DNA of 64,000 nt from Rhodomicrobium sp. Az07. Lineage in GTDB: Bacteria; Pseudomonadota; Alphaproteobacteria; Rhizobiales; Rhodomicrobiaceae. The notes under the pieces are model-generated. The model was not told the origin of the DNA. It worked only from the letters and a program-made list of their open reading frames with translations, and did not search any database. The stretch spans positions 50,441 through 114,440 of the forward strand of contig NZ_JAHFZG010000012.1 in assembly GCF_018619475.1 (NCBI RefSeq), read 5' to 3'. The translations under genes and the position numbers were made by a program. Below are positions 18,197 through 27,390 of the stretch, in pieces. Position 1 is the stretch's first letter. Every line of letters begins with the position of its first letter.

Positions 18197-18229
18197 TCGG
18201 AGCGCAGCGCGCGCGACCGCTCCTGCGTG

Positions 18230-18254
18230 ACGGGCCGCCTTCCGGCGGCACCGT
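18230..18254. terminator. Hairpin between convergent sseA and ubiV
   Basis: GCCGCC-TTCC-GGCGGC (18234-18249) forms a stable stem flanked by ACGG/CCGT that can extend it. It lies between two convergent genes and could act in both directions, although T-runs are weak. A second hairpin overlaps the ubiV stop codon at about 18265-18293. Confidence 0.4.
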
Positions 18255-18279
18255 CGTTGTAAACTCGCCACGTCGCCGC

Positions 18280-19200
18280 TCAGGCGGCGTGGCGATCATT
18301 CCATGAAAGGCCCACGCGGCCATAATAGAAGCCGTTCACATACGGCACCGGATCGGTGACCGGCCGAAGCTTCGCCTCGGCTTCCGCCGGCGCGAGCCTG
18401 CCGTCTAGCGTGTCGCGGAACAGGCGCGCGACTTCGACCATATCGACGGCCTGCGGCGAGAGGCGGAAATGCGTCACGCCCATCACGCGCAGCGCGTCAA
18501 GCTCGTGCAGCAGGACACCGTAGCCGTTCGACATGGTCGAGGTGCCGTTGATGGTGAGAATGTCGTCGCCGGTCACGGTCGTCGCGTTGAGGCCGTTCGG
18601 ATCGAGGCCGCACACAAACTGGCACGAGTCCTTGGTCAGGCCGTTGGCGCGCGCATGATAGCAGCGCATCGCGATCGACAGCGTCTGCTTGCCGAACACC
18701 AGCACCTCGGTTTCAAGCTTGCCCGCGTTATCGGCCAGAACCTTGATCGAGGTCGCGGGAGCTTCCACCGGCAGCACGACGCGGAACGCGCCGTTCTTCG
18801 CCACGAAGTCGCGCGCACCCTCGTTGAACACGTTGATGAACGGCCCGATGACATGGGGGCGACCGTGCAACGCTTCGAGGCAGGCGACGTCGTTCGCTTC
18901 CACGATCAGGTCGGCATCGGCGGCCTCGCGGATCGCCTTCACCTCGCGCGGCTGCGTGACGAGCGCCAGTGTCGAAAGCACCACTTCCTTGCCCGCGGAT
19001 TTCAGCCGCTCGATGACTTCCGGGAGGTGGTCCTCGAAAAACGGCTCGCGCTTCGAACATATCACCTCGCCGACATAGACGGTATCGACCGGCATTTCGT
19101 CGGCGGCGCGGAAGTAGAAGTCGCGGCGCGCTTCCGGCGTCCAATGGTGAAGAAGCGGCCCAAGCGTCAGCCTGGCGGACTTTGCGGTTTCGTTTGACAT
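18280..19200 (-). CDS. ubiV: O2-independent ubiquinone hydroxylation protein UbiV (U32 family)
   Basis: A 306-residue member of the peptidase U32 family. Four conserved cysteines fit the UbiV Fe-S cluster: one in EVICSKREP near residue 49, and a C-x12-C-x3-C set in MRCYHARANG...SCQFVC. With UbiU it forms the complex that hydroxylates ubiquinone precursors without oxygen, as shown in E. coli. It starts at the ATG at 19200, whose first base is the last base of the ubiU stop codon, so the two are translationally coupled. Confidence 0.93.
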   Translation of the reverse strand: MSNETAKSARLTLGPLLHHWTPEARRDFYFRAADEMPVDTVYVGEVICSKREPFFEDHLPEVIERLKSAGKEVVLSTLALVTQPREVKAIREAADADLIVEANDVACLEALHGRPHVIGPFINVFNEGARDFVAKNGAFRVVLPVEAPATSIKVLADNAGKLETEVLVFGKQTLSIAMRCYHARANGLTKDSCQFVCGLDPNGLNATTVTGDDILTINGTSTMSNGYGVLLHELDALRVMGVTHFRLSPQAVDMVEVARLFRDTLDGRLAPAEAEAKLRPVTDPVPYVNGFYYGRVGLSWNDRHAA

Positions 19201-20192
19201 CAGCGCCAGCCCTTCTTGTACGCGCCGAACGTCTGGCGACCGCCCTCGGACAGCTCGCTGAGATCGTCGGTCGAGCGCGTCTCGCCCGTTTCCACCGCGT
19301 CGAGCGCCTTGCGGAAAGCGCTCACAACCTCGGCCACATAGGCTTTGCTTCTCTGGCGGCCTTCGATCTTCAGCGCCGTTACACCGGCCTTCTTCAACTC
19401 AGAGAGAATGTCGAGCGCATTCAGCGCAATCGGATCCTCGAAGATATAACCCGCCTTGCCGCAAGCGACGTAGCGCGCCTTGCACGGCGTCGGATAGGCC
19501 GCGCCCTCGCCCTTGGCCACGCGGTTCAGCACGACATCGCCGAGGCAGGACAGCACGAAGTCGCCATCCTCCTTGTAGGTGACGTGGCTCGCGGGCGCGC
19601 AGGCGCCTTCGCTCGTCGGCGAGAGGCCGGTCATGTAGGAGGACAGGAAGCAGCGGCCTTCGGACATCGGCCCAACGGAGCCGTAGCCGAACACCTCGAT
19701 TTCCATGCCCGTTTCCTTGGCCACGTGCGCCACCTCATCGACGGAGAGGATGCGCGGCAGCACCACGCGCTTCACGCCAAACTGGTCGCGATAGTAGTTG
19801 ATGGACAGCGGGTTCGCGGCGGACGCCTGCACGGACAGATGACGGCGCAGATTCGGATGCTTGTTCGCCGCGTAGTCGAGCACGCCGATGTCGGCAAGGA
19901 TGACGGCGTCGGCACCCGCCATGGCGGCGTTGTCGATGGCGTCCTTCCACGACTTCATCTCGCCAGCGGGCGGGAACGTGTTGATGGCGACGAGCACCTT
20001 CGCGCCCTTCGAGTGGGCGTATGCGACGCTTTCGATCATTTCGTCGACGTCGAAATTCAGGCCGGGATAGTTGCGCGCATTGGTCCGGTCGGCAAAGCCG
20101 CAATAGACCGCGTCCGCGCCCGCTTCGATGGCTGCCTTGAGGGCGGCGGGATTGCCGGCGGGGCTGAGAAGTTCAAGGGAGTGCTGTGTCAT
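19200..20192 (-). CDS. ubiU: O2-independent ubiquinone hydroxylation protein UbiU (U32 family)
   Basis: A 330-residue U32-family protein beginning with LELLSPAGNPAALKAAIEAGADAVYCG, typical for the family (residues 6-32). Conserved cysteines lie in SEGRCFLSS, EGACAPAS, VLSCLGD and ARYVACGKAGY, which would ligate its Fe-S cluster. It acts with UbiV and the lipid-binding UbiT to make ubiquinone under anoxia. It overlaps ubiT by four bases upstream and abuts ubiV downstream. Confidence 0.93.
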   Translation of the reverse strand: MTQHSLELLSPAGNPAALKAAIEAGADAVYCGFADRTNARNYPGLNFDVDEMIESVAYAHSKGAKVLVAINTFPPAGEMKSWKDAIDNAAMAGADAVILADIGVLDYAANKHPNLRRHLSVQASAANPLSINYYRDQFGVKRVVLPRILSVDEVAHVAKETGMEIEVFGYGSVGPMSEGRCFLSSYMTGLSPTSEGACAPASHVTYKEDGDFVLSCLGDVVLNRVAKGEGAAYPTPCKARYVACGKAGYIFEDPIALNALDILSELKKAGVTALKIEGRQRSKAYVAEVVSAFRKALDAVETGETRSTDDLSELSEGGRQTFGAYKKGWR

Positions 20193-20884
20193 GAGTGTGC
20201 CGGATCCTGGCTCGCTCCTTTCGCGAGCTTCTCCCGCACTTCGAGCTTGGCAAGGCGGGTCTGAAGCGTCTTGATTTCGGCCTTGAGAGCGTCGCGTTCG
20301 TTGGCCCAGGCCGGGGCCGCCGGATCCGATGCTCTCTCTTCGCGAAGCGAGTCGATGAACTCGGCTGCGCGATGGCGTGCAGCTTCGCGGGCGCGTCCGA
20401 GCACCGTCAGCGCGCGTTCTGCCGGTTTCTGAAGCGGCCCGAACATCGAGGTGACGTCAGCGAACAGGTCGATTTCCTCGCGGTCGAGCGTGTTGCGGAG
20501 CGCGACCACGGCGGCCGTGTCGCCCGCGATGACGAGACCGCGCGTGAAGAACAGCGCATCGCCATCGATGCGGCCCTGAAGCAGGTTCAGGAGGACGTCG
20601 ATATCGCCCTTGATGCACGCATCGCCGGGAGTTTCGTCGCGCGGATCGAGGAGACGCACGTACGCCTTCTCGTCGCCGCCGAACTTCAGCGCGAAGCGGT
20701 GCGGGAGATCCGACGGCTCGACGTGGATCACATAGGGCTTGAGCCGCGCCAGATTCTTGAACAGGCGTGGGTGTGCGCGCTCCATCTTGCGCAGGAGTGC
20801 GTCTATAGCGCGCGCCAGCACAAAAGGCGGCGCAACGGTCATGGCGCCGCGAACGAGGGGCGTCGGCATATTCGATGGCTTCAT
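20189..20884 (-). CDS. ubiT: O2-independent ubiquinone biosynthesis accessory factor UbiT (SCP2 domain)
   Basis: A 231-residue protein with an SCP2 sterol-carrier fold at about residues 40-140 (KPYVIHVEPSDLPHRFAL, GDACIKGDIDVLLNLLQGR), expected to bind the polyprenyl intermediates. Compared with the roughly 170-residue E. coli protein it has a C-terminal extension rich in Ala, Glu, Lys and Arg with heptad character (about residues 195-222), likely a coiled coil. First gene of ubiT-ubiU-ubiV, with four-base overlap to ubiU. Confidence 0.88.
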   Translation of the reverse strand: MKPSNMPTPLVRGAMTVAPPFVLARAIDALLRKMERAHPRLFKNLARLKPYVIHVEPSDLPHRFALKFGGDEKAYVRLLDPRDETPGDACIKGDIDVLLNLLQGRIDGDALFFTRGLVIAGDTAAVVALRNTLDREEIDLFADVTSMFGPLQKPAERALTVLGRAREAARHRAAEFIDSLREERASDPAAPAWANERDALKAEIKTLQTRLAKLEVREKLAKGASQDPAHS

Positions 20885-20980
20885 GGGGCCGGATGATGAG
20901 TAAAGATCGACCCACGGTCAAGCCGAAAGGCGGCGCGTCATCTGGAAGCGGGGGTGGCATTTTGTCGACCGCATTCGGCC

Positions 20981-21011
20981 AAAAAGAAATGGCCGGGCAA
21001 ACCCCGGCCAT
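20981..21011 (-). terminator. Intrinsic terminator of the RND efflux operon
   Basis: A perfect nine-base stem ATGGCCGGG/CCCGGCCAT (20989-20997 with 21003-21011, five-base loop) is followed on the minus strand by TTCTTTTT. It lies 15 bases past the stop of the RND pump gene and before ubiT. Confidence 0.8.
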
Positions 21012-21025
21012 TCGCGAGACGAACG

Positions 21026-24000
21026 CTATGCCGCCGGTTGTTCGTCCGGCGGATGCGGGGTCTGGCGCTCGTAAGCCGAGCCGAGCAGGCGCTTCTTGAC
21101 CCGCTCGCGCACCGACTGGAACACCACATACAGCATCGGAATGATGAGAATGCCGACGAAGCTCGCGGCGATCATGCCCGCGAACACGGGCGTGCCCACG
21201 TCTCGCCGCGTGACCATCGCGGCGCCCGTCGCCACCACCAGCGGATATAGCCCGAGGATGAAGGCGATGGATGTCATCATCACGGCGCGGAATCTTGTCC
21301 GCGCGCCGCGCACGGCGGATTCCATGATCGGAATGCCCTTGTCGTGCTCTTCCTTCGCGAATTCCACGATCAGGATCGCGTTCTTTGCCGCGAGCGCGAT
21401 AAGCACGACGAGACCGATCTGCGCGTAAAGGTCGAGCGTCAGCCCCGCGATCAGTATCCCCGCCATCGCGCCGAGGATCGCGACCGAGATGGAGAGGATC
21501 ACCGAGATCGGCACCGACCAGCTTTCGTAAAGCCCGACCAGGAAGAGATAGGCGAACAGGAGCGCGAGCGCGAGAATGACGCCTGTCTGACCCGAAGCCT
21601 CATACTCCTGATAGGCGGTGCCGGTCCATTCGTAGGAGAACCCGTTCGGCAGCGTTTTCTTCGACACCGCGTCCATCGCCTGAAGCGCCGCGCCCGACGA
21701 AACGCCCGGCGCCGGGCTGCCCGTGATCGAGACGGAGCGATAGTTATTGTAGCGCGAGATGACCTGCGGGCCGACCACGATCCGCGCCGAGGCGATCGCC
21801 TGAAGCGGCACCACCGCGCCTTTCGAGTTTCGGATGTAGATCCGCCAGAGCGACTCGATATCGGTCCGGTTTTCGGCGATGCCCTGAATGTTCACCTGCC
21901 AGGTTCGCCCGAACATGTTGAAATCGTTCACATAGTAGCCGCCGAGCGTCGCCTGCAACGCCGTGAAGATATCGGCGATGTTAATGCCGAGCGCCTGCGC
22001 CTTGTCGCGGTCGATGTCGAGATAGATGGACGGATTCGAGGCCGTAAACGTCGAGAACACACGGGTCAGGCGCGGATCCTGATTGGCTGCCATCAGAAGG
22101 CCGCCCATGACGCTGGCGATCTTCGCGGGATCCTGACCTTCAAGCGCTTCGAGCTGATATTCGAAGCCGCCGCTCGTCGACAGGCCGATGATCGGCGGCA
22201 CGTTGAACGCAAAGATGTTCGCCGTCCGGATTTCCTGCGTCATGCCGAACGTTCGGCCGATCATCGCCTGAACCGAGTTTTGAGGGCCGGGCCGGTCCGC
22301 GAACGGTTTCAGCCTCACCACCATGAAGGCTGAATTCGAAGCCGCGCTCTGATCGAGGAAGGAGAAGCCGATCACCGCGAAGGTCTGGTAGACCTCCGGC
22401 TGTTTCAGCATCATCCCTTCGACCTGTTTCGTCACCTCGGCCGTTCGCGACACCGAAGCGCCGTTCGGAAGCTGGATCACGACGAAATAGGCGCCCTGAT
22501 CTTCCTCGGGGAGGAAGCCAGTCGGCGTCTTGAGCGACAGGAAATAGGCGCCCGCGGCGAACCCGCCCACGAGGAACAGCGAAACGAAGGCGACGCGCAC
22601 CAGCCGTCGCACCACCCACGCATAGGAGTCGCGCGTGTCGTCGATGCGCCTCATGACCCAGCCCATGACGCCCTTTTTCTCGGCCGGTCTCAAGAACACG
22701 CGGCAAAGAGCCGGCGAGAGCGTCAGCGCAACGAGCGCCGAAATCAGCATCGCGATGGAGATTGTCACAGCGAACTGCCGGAACAACTGACCCGTGATGC
22801 CGGGCAGGAAGGCGGTGGGGACGAACACGGAAAGCAGCACGAGCGTGATGGCGAAGATCGGCCCCGTGATCTGATTCATCGCCTTTTTCGACGCCTCCGC
22901 TGGCGTCAGGTCTGGCTCCTCCTCCATCACGCGCTCGACGTTCTCAACCACAACGATGGCGTCGTCCACAACGATGCCAATGGCGAGCACCAGCGCGAGA
23001 AGCGAGATTGTATTTGCGGAATAGCCGAGGAGCAGCAGAACCGCGAAGGTGCCGACGAGGCTCACCGGCACCGCGATGGCCGGAATGATCGTTGCCTTCA
23101 GGTTTCCGAGGAACAGGAAGACGACGATCACCACCAGGACGAACGCTTCAACGATCGTCTTTATGACTTCGTGGATGGTGTCGGAGATGAAGGACGTTGA
23201 GTCGAAGACGACGAGATAATTCAGGCCCTGCGGAAAGCGGGGCTTCAGCTTCTCCATCGTCGCGTTGACGCGGGCTGCCGTCGCCACGGCGTTGGCACCG
23301 GGCGCGAGGTAGATACCCATCGCCACCGCAGGCTTGCCGCTGAGGCGGCTCTCGGAATCTTCGTTTTGCGCGCCGAGTTGTACGTCCGCAACGTCGCGGA
23401 CGCGAAGCACAGACCCGTCGGGATTCGCGCGGAGGATGATCGCGCCAAACTGTTCGGGCGTGGACAAGCGGCCCTGCGTTTCCAGGTTCATCTGGAATTG
23501 CTGGTCCGGGCTGATCGGCCTTGAACCGATGCGCCCGATGGGAGCCTGCAGGTTCTGTGCCTGGATGGCCCTGACGACGTCCGACGGCATGAGGTTGAGG
23601 CTCACGAGCCGCTCGATGTCGAACCAGATGCGCATCGAATAGTTGAGCCTGCCGAACAGCGACGCCTGGCCGACGCCCGGTGTGCGAGCGATCTCGTCGA
23701 GCACGTTGATCGTGGCGTAGTTCGTGATGAAGAGCGGGTCTTGCTCGCCCGTCTCGCTGTAGAGCATCATGAACTGGAGCACGGCCGACGAGCGCTTGCG
23801 CGTGATGACGCCTTGCCGGGTTACGATCTCCGGCAATTTCGACTGCGCGGACTGAACGCGGTTCGTCACGTTCACGGTGTTGATGTCGGGATCCGTGCCA
23901 AGCTCGAACGTGAGCGTGAGCGTGTACGTGCCGTCGTTCGCGCTGTTCGACTTCATGTACAGCATCTTGTCGACGCCGATCATCTGCGCTTCGAGCGGCT

Positions 24001-24190
24001 GCGCGACGCTCGCCTCGACCACTTCAGCCGAAGCGCCCGGATAATTCGCCGTGACCTGCACCTGCGGCGGCACGATGTCAGGGAACTGCGAGACGGGAAG
24101 ATTAATGAGGCCGAGAATGCCCGCGATCGTGATGACGATCGACAAGACGATCGCGAGGCGCGGCCTGTCGATGAAGACCGAGGAAATCAT
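21026..24190 (-). CDS. RND multidrug efflux permease (AcrB/MexB, HAE1 family)
   Basis: A 1054-residue inner-membrane proton/drug antiporter. The N-terminus ([22 protein letters not shown]) is the usual first membrane segment; the proton-relay aspartates are in [16 protein letters not shown] and the relay lysine in [16 protein letters not shown]. Two large periplasmic loops, as expected for the porter domain, carry [14 protein letters not shown] and the second-half equivalent. It is coupled to the adaptor gene four bases upstream. No outer-membrane factor gene or TetR repressor is adjacent, so TolC must come from elsewhere. Confidence 0.95.
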   Translation of the reverse strand: MISSVFIDRPRLAIVLSIVITIAGILGLINLPVSQFPDIVPPQVQVTANYPGASAEVVEASVAQPLEAQMIGVDKMLYMKSNSANDGTYTLTLTFELGTDPDINTVNVTNRVQSAQSKLPEIVTRQGVITRKRSSAVLQFMMLYSETGEQDPLFITNYATINVLDEIARTPGVGQASLFGRLNYSMRIWFDIERLVSLNLMPSDVVRAIQAQNLQAPIGRIGSRPISPDQQFQMNLETQGRLSTPEQFGAIILRANPDGSVLRVRDVADVQLGAQNEDSESRLSGKPAVAMGIYLAPGANAVATAARVNATMEKLKPRFPQGLNYLVVFDSTSFISDTIHEVIKTIVEAFVLVVIVVFLFLGNLKATIIPAIAVPVSLVGTFAVLLLLGYSANTISLLALVLAIGIVVDDAIVVVENVERVMEEEPDLTPAEASKKAMNQITGPIFAITLVLLSVFVPTAFLPGITGQLFRQFAVTISIAMLISALVALTLSPALCRVFLRPAEKKGVMGWVMRRIDDTRDSYAWVVRRLVRVAFVSLFLVGGFAAGAYFLSLKTPTGFLPEEDQGAYFVVIQLPNGASVSRTAEVTKQVEGMMLKQPEVYQTFAVIGFSFLDQSAASNSAFMVVRLKPFADRPGPQNSVQAMIGRTFGMTQEIRTANIFAFNVPPIIGLSTSGGFEYQLEALEGQDPAKIASVMGGLLMAANQDPRLTRVFSTFTASNPSIYLDIDRDKAQALGINIADIFTALQATLGGYYVNDFNMFGRTWQVNIQGIAENRTDIESLWRIYIRNSKGAVVPLQAIASARIVVGPQVISRYNNYRSVSITGSPAPGVSSGAALQAMDAVSKKTLPNGFSYEWTGTAYQEYEASGQTGVILALALLFAYLFLVGLYESWSVPISVILSISVAILGAMAGILIAGLTLDLYAQIGLVVLIALAAKNAILIVEFAKEEHDKGIPIMESAVRGARTRFRAVMMTSIAFILGLYPLVVATGAAMVTRRDVGTPVFAGMIAASFVGILIIPMLYVVFQSVRERVKKRLLGSAYERQTPHPPDEQPAA

Positions 24191-24194
24191 GGAA

Positions 24195-25439
24195 TCACCG
24201 CTTCCCGTCGTCGGGCTTGTTCGCTGATGGAGCGGCGGGAGCGCCCGCGGAAGTCAGCGGCGCGGCGGGCTGCGCCGCTCCCGGCTGAGGGGCCGGCGGT
24301 CCGGGCAGGACCGGCTGACCCGGTTTCACGCGTTGCAACCCCTCGACCACGATGTTTTCACCCGCCGACAAACCTTTGAGGACGAACGCCTTGGTGCCCG
24401 TCGTCTGACCGAGTTCAATGCGGCGCAGCTCTGCTTTGTTGTCGGCGCCGACAACAAAGACGTAATCGCCCCGCTGGTCTGTCAGAACGGCTGCCCGCGG
24501 GATCGCGACGGCTTGAACCGGCTGCACGCCTTCGAGAATCACGCGCACGAACTCGCCATCGGACAACTCGCGGAGCGCGACGCCCTTGGTGATGTTGATT
24601 TGCGGATTGGGTATCGTGCCCCGTATGATGATCGTGTCGGTATCGGTCGACACGGTGTTGTCGACGAAGTTGACCTCGCCTTCCTTTTCGTAAATACGAC
24701 CGTCGGGTAGTCTTAGCTTGATGCGGACAGCGTCGAAGCCGCCGCGCGCCGCATACCGCGCCGCCAATTCATTAACGGCGCGCACAGCTACCGGGAAAAC
24801 GACATACATCGGATCCTGACTGACAATGGTGGTCAGGGTGCCCGAGTTCGGCGTCACATAGTTGCCCTCGGTGATCGCGGTGCGGCCGATCTTGCCGGTG
24901 ATCGGCGCGACGATGTCGGTATAACCGAGATTGATTTCCGCCGTCTGCAACTGCGCTTGCGCCCCGAGCACCTGCGCGGCGAAGCTCCGCTGCTGGGCGA
25001 GCGCGCTGTCATAAGCGGACTGCTGACCGGCGGGACCGCCAAGCAACGATTTCGCGCGATCGAGCGTCAGCTTCGCATTTTCGAGCTGTGCCTTGAGCTG
25101 GTCCACCACGGCGCGCCGCGCGTCCACCTCGGCCTTGAATGGCGGCTGCTCGATGCGATAGAGCGGCTCGCCCTTCTTGACATCGGACCCCTCGTCGAAA
25201 AAGCGCTTTTCGAGGAAGCCCGATACGCGCGCCACGATATTCACGCGGTCCGTGGCCTGGATGCGCCCGAGAAATTCGCTCGTCTGGGTGAGCGGCTGCT
25301 CTTCCGCGCGGACCACGCCGACTGCGGGCGGCCCGGCTGCGGGGGCCTGAGCCTCGGCGCCTTCGACAGCGGCGAAAGCGGAAACGATTGGAAGAAGCGC
25401 CCAGAGCAAACGACGCGTCTTGCGAAGCCGGAAAGTCAA
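24195..25439 (-). CDS. RND efflux periplasmic adaptor (AcrA/MexA family)
   Basis: A 414-residue membrane-fusion protein. After an N-terminal signal/anchor (alanine-rich, ending near AQA) come the lipoyl half-motifs ([20 protein letters not shown] and [21 protein letters not shown]), a coiled-coil hairpin around residues 105-165 and a beta-barrel domain. The C-terminus is Pro/Ala-rich. The start is TTG at 25439 with GAGGG upstream, five bases away. It precedes the pump gene by four bases and forms the tripartite efflux system with it. Confidence 0.92.
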   Translation of the reverse strand: MTFRLRKTRRLLWALLPIVSAFAAVEGAEAQAPAAGPPAVGVVRAEEQPLTQTSEFLGRIQATDRVNIVARVSGFLEKRFFDEGSDVKKGEPLYRIEQPPFKAEVDARRAVVDQLKAQLENAKLTLDRAKSLLGGPAGQQSAYDSALAQQRSFAAQVLGAQAQLQTAEINLGYTDIVAPITGKIGRTAITEGNYVTPNSGTLTTIVSQDPMYVVFPVAVRAVNELAARYAARGGFDAVRIKLRLPDGRIYEKEGEVNFVDNTVSTDTDTIIIRGTIPNPQINITKGVALRELSDGEFVRVILEGVQPVQAVAIPRAAVLTDQRGDYVFVVGADNKAELRRIELGQTTGTKAFVLKGLSAGENIVVEGLQRVKPGQPVLPGPPAPQPGAAQPAAPLTSAGAPAAPSANKPDDGKR

Positions 25440-25599
25440 AGCGCCCTCTTGGGATTACGTTGGCATTGAGTATTTCGTTAGATAGCTTTTCGGCATTACA
25501 ATCGCCTGCAAGCGTGCCAACGCTCTCCCGCGACGAATTGCCCGAGTGCGGACCTATAATGTCTTGCCCTGCGAGACAACCTTCTCTTTGTATCGAACC

Positions 25600-26400
25600 T
25601 TACCGCCCCCCGGTAAGTTCCCGGTAAGCGTGCCAACTTGCATGACCGATCAGAGGAAACGCGACAGCAAGGCCGACAAAGAGCGTCAAGCAGCCGAGCA
25701 CGACAATTCCGAGGATCAAAGCCGCCCAGAGAAGCATCGCTTCCGGATTCGTTCTGACGGCCTGCACGCTCTGAATCATGGCGGTCACGACATCGACATG
25801 GCGGTCGAGCAGCATCGGCACCGAAATCGCCGAGATGGCATAGGTGACGAGCGCGAAAAGGGCGCCAACCGCAGTCCCGACAACCGCGAGACCCAGCCCG
25901 TGCCATGTGAACAGGAGTGTCGGAATCAACGACTCGGCCGTTGGATAAGTTGCGGCCGCACCAAAAAACAGCATGAAAAGAAGAAACGCGACGCGCATCC
26001 AGAAGATGAAAAGAAGGAGCAGCGCCACGCCGAAAAACGCAAGGCGAGAGCCGTTTTCGCGGATCGCGGCGGTGATGTCGGCCCACGACGTGGCCTCGCC
26101 GCGCTCCCGCCTGCGGCTGATTTCATAAAGCCCGACGGCGAGGACGGGGCCCAGGAGGAGAAATCCCCCGGCCAGCGGAAGAATCAGCGGCAGCGCGCTT
26201 GAAAGCGCGAGGGCCAGCAGAAACAGCCAGGCGATCCCCGCGAACACCGCGCCATAAACCAGGCTGATCTGCGGCGCGGCGGTCAGATCCCGCCATCCGG
26301 CTGCCAGCCAGGCCCACGGAGCATCGAACGGAACACGCGCTATGGCGGGAGCGGCGTCACCGCCTTTGGGAACCGGCCCTGCATTGTTTGTGGCGCTCAT
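25600..26400 (-). CDS. DUF2189 multi-spanning membrane protein
   Basis: A 266-residue protein with about six hydrophobic segments, a short soluble N-terminus and the family features of DUF2189 (PWAWLAAGWRDLTAAPQISLVYGA near the start, then GPVLAVGLYEISRRRERGE). Function is unknown. The ATG at 26400 is chosen because GGGGAG lies eight bases upstream; an earlier in-frame start at 26484 would run into the shared regulatory region. It is divergent from an FNR-type regulator, and an FNR box lies between them, so expression may rise under low oxygen. Confidence 0.8.
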   Translation of the reverse strand: MSATNNAGPVPKGGDAAPAIARVPFDAPWAWLAAGWRDLTAAPQISLVYGAVFAGIAWLFLLALALSSALPLILPLAGGFLLLGPVLAVGLYEISRRRERGEATSWADITAAIRENGSRLAFFGVALLLLFIFWMRVAFLLFMLFFGAAATYPTAESLIPTLLFTWHGLGLAVVGTAVGALFALVTYAISAISVPMLLDRHVDVVTAMIQSVQAVRTNPEAMLLWAALILGIVVLGCLTLFVGLAVAFPLIGHASWHAYRELTGGR

Positions 26401-26457
26401 CGCGAACTCCCCTTCAGGCCATTCCATGGCAAATATGGGTGCGGCCATTTTTCTCGT

Positions 26458-26471
26458 TTGATTCAGGTCAA
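26458..26471. promoter_or_regulatory. FNR/FixK box between DUF2189 gene and fnr
   Basis: TTGAT-TCAG-GTCAA matches the FNR consensus TTGAT-N4-ATCAA at nine of ten arm positions. It is 57 bases from the DUF2189 start and about 94 from the regulator start, suitable for control of either. Confidence 0.7.
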
Positions 26472-26564
26472 AGTTCTTCCCCAACAGTCACACAGGTCTA
26501 AAGTGGTCTCGAAGAACCGATTTTCGCAGGGAGCCCTTTCCGAGGGTCGTTCATCCGCTTGGAA

Positions 26565-27356
26565 ATGTTTCCGCCAAACGACCACGCAAGCCGCTGCACG
26601 ACATGCGCAATAAGGCATCGATCCATATGCGACGCGCTGAACGCGACCGAGATCGTGAGCCTTAACCGGATAGCGCGCAGCCGCACCGTGCCCGCCGGCC
26701 GGATGATTCTCGGCGAAGGGCAGACACGGAGCGTCTTCGCGAACATCGTCTCCGGCGTGGTCAAGCTGACGAAGACGCTGGACGACGGGAGGCAGCACAT
26801 CATTGGCCTGCTGTTCCCTTCGGACTTTCTCGGCCGCGCATTTCGGGCCGAAAACCCCTATTTCGCGGAAGCCGCGACCGACGTGGAACTTTGCGTTTTC
26901 CCGACCGCCGGGTTCGAGCGCCTGCTCGCCGAGCACTCGGAACTGGAGCACAGGCTGTTTCAATTCACGCTCACCGAACTCGACGCCTGTCAGGAATGGA
27001 TGTTGCTGCTTGCTCGCAAGAAGGCCGAGGAGCGCGTGGCGAGCTTCCTTCTGATGATCGCGAAGCGCGTGCCCAACATGGAATGCTCGCTCGCCGAAAA
27101 GCGCGAGCAAGTCCACTTCGTGCTGCCGCTTTCACGCTCCGAGGTTTCCGATTGCCTCGGCCTCACCATCGAGACCGTGAGCCGTCAGATCACGCAGCTG
27201 AAGACGAAAGGTATCATCGAACTCGTAAACTATCGCGAAATTCTGATCCCGGATCTCGCGCGACTTCGAGAGGCCGCCTACGATTTGGCGGGGCATGCGT
27301 CTCCGTCACCTCTCAAGGCGCACAAAGCGAGGCGAAGTGTCTCCTCAGACGACTGA
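26565..27356 (+). CDS. fnr: FNR-type oxygen-responsive transcriptional regulator (FnrN/FnrL)
   Basis: A 263-residue Crp/Fnr protein. The N-terminal cysteines C-x2-C-x7-C (residues 11, 14, 22) and the central cysteine in VELCVFP (about 110) fit the four ligands of an oxygen-labile 4Fe-4S cluster. The cyclic-nucleotide-like barrel is followed by a helix-turn-helix whose recognition helix (LGLTIETVSRQITQLK) carries the E-x2-S-R contacts for TTGAT half-sites. An in-frame TTG lies six bases before the ATG used. It probably controls anaerobic genes such as those for ubiquinone and respiration, and may act at the box between itself and the DUF2189 gene. Confidence 0.92.
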   Translation: MFPPNDHASRCTTCAIRHRSICDALNATEIVSLNRIARSRTVPAGRMILGEGQTRSVFANIVSGVVKLTKTLDDGRQHIIGLLFPSDFLGRAFRAENPYFAEAATDVELCVFPTAGFERLLAEHSELEHRLFQFTLTELDACQEWMLLLARKKAEERVASFLLMIAKRVPNMECSLAEKREQVHFVLPLSRSEVSDCLGLTIETVSRQITQLKTKGIIELVNYREILIPDLARLREAAYDLAGHASPSPLKAHKARRSVSSDD

Positions 27357-27390
27357 AGTTTCTTTCGAGGCGAGACCGGTTTCGGTCGTC

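Noticed and set aside
20890..20920. TTGACCGTGGGTCGATC-like palindrome before ubiT (minus strand) as an FNR box
   Set aside because: The spacing and second half do not fit TTGAT-N4-ATCAA; only one half-site matches.
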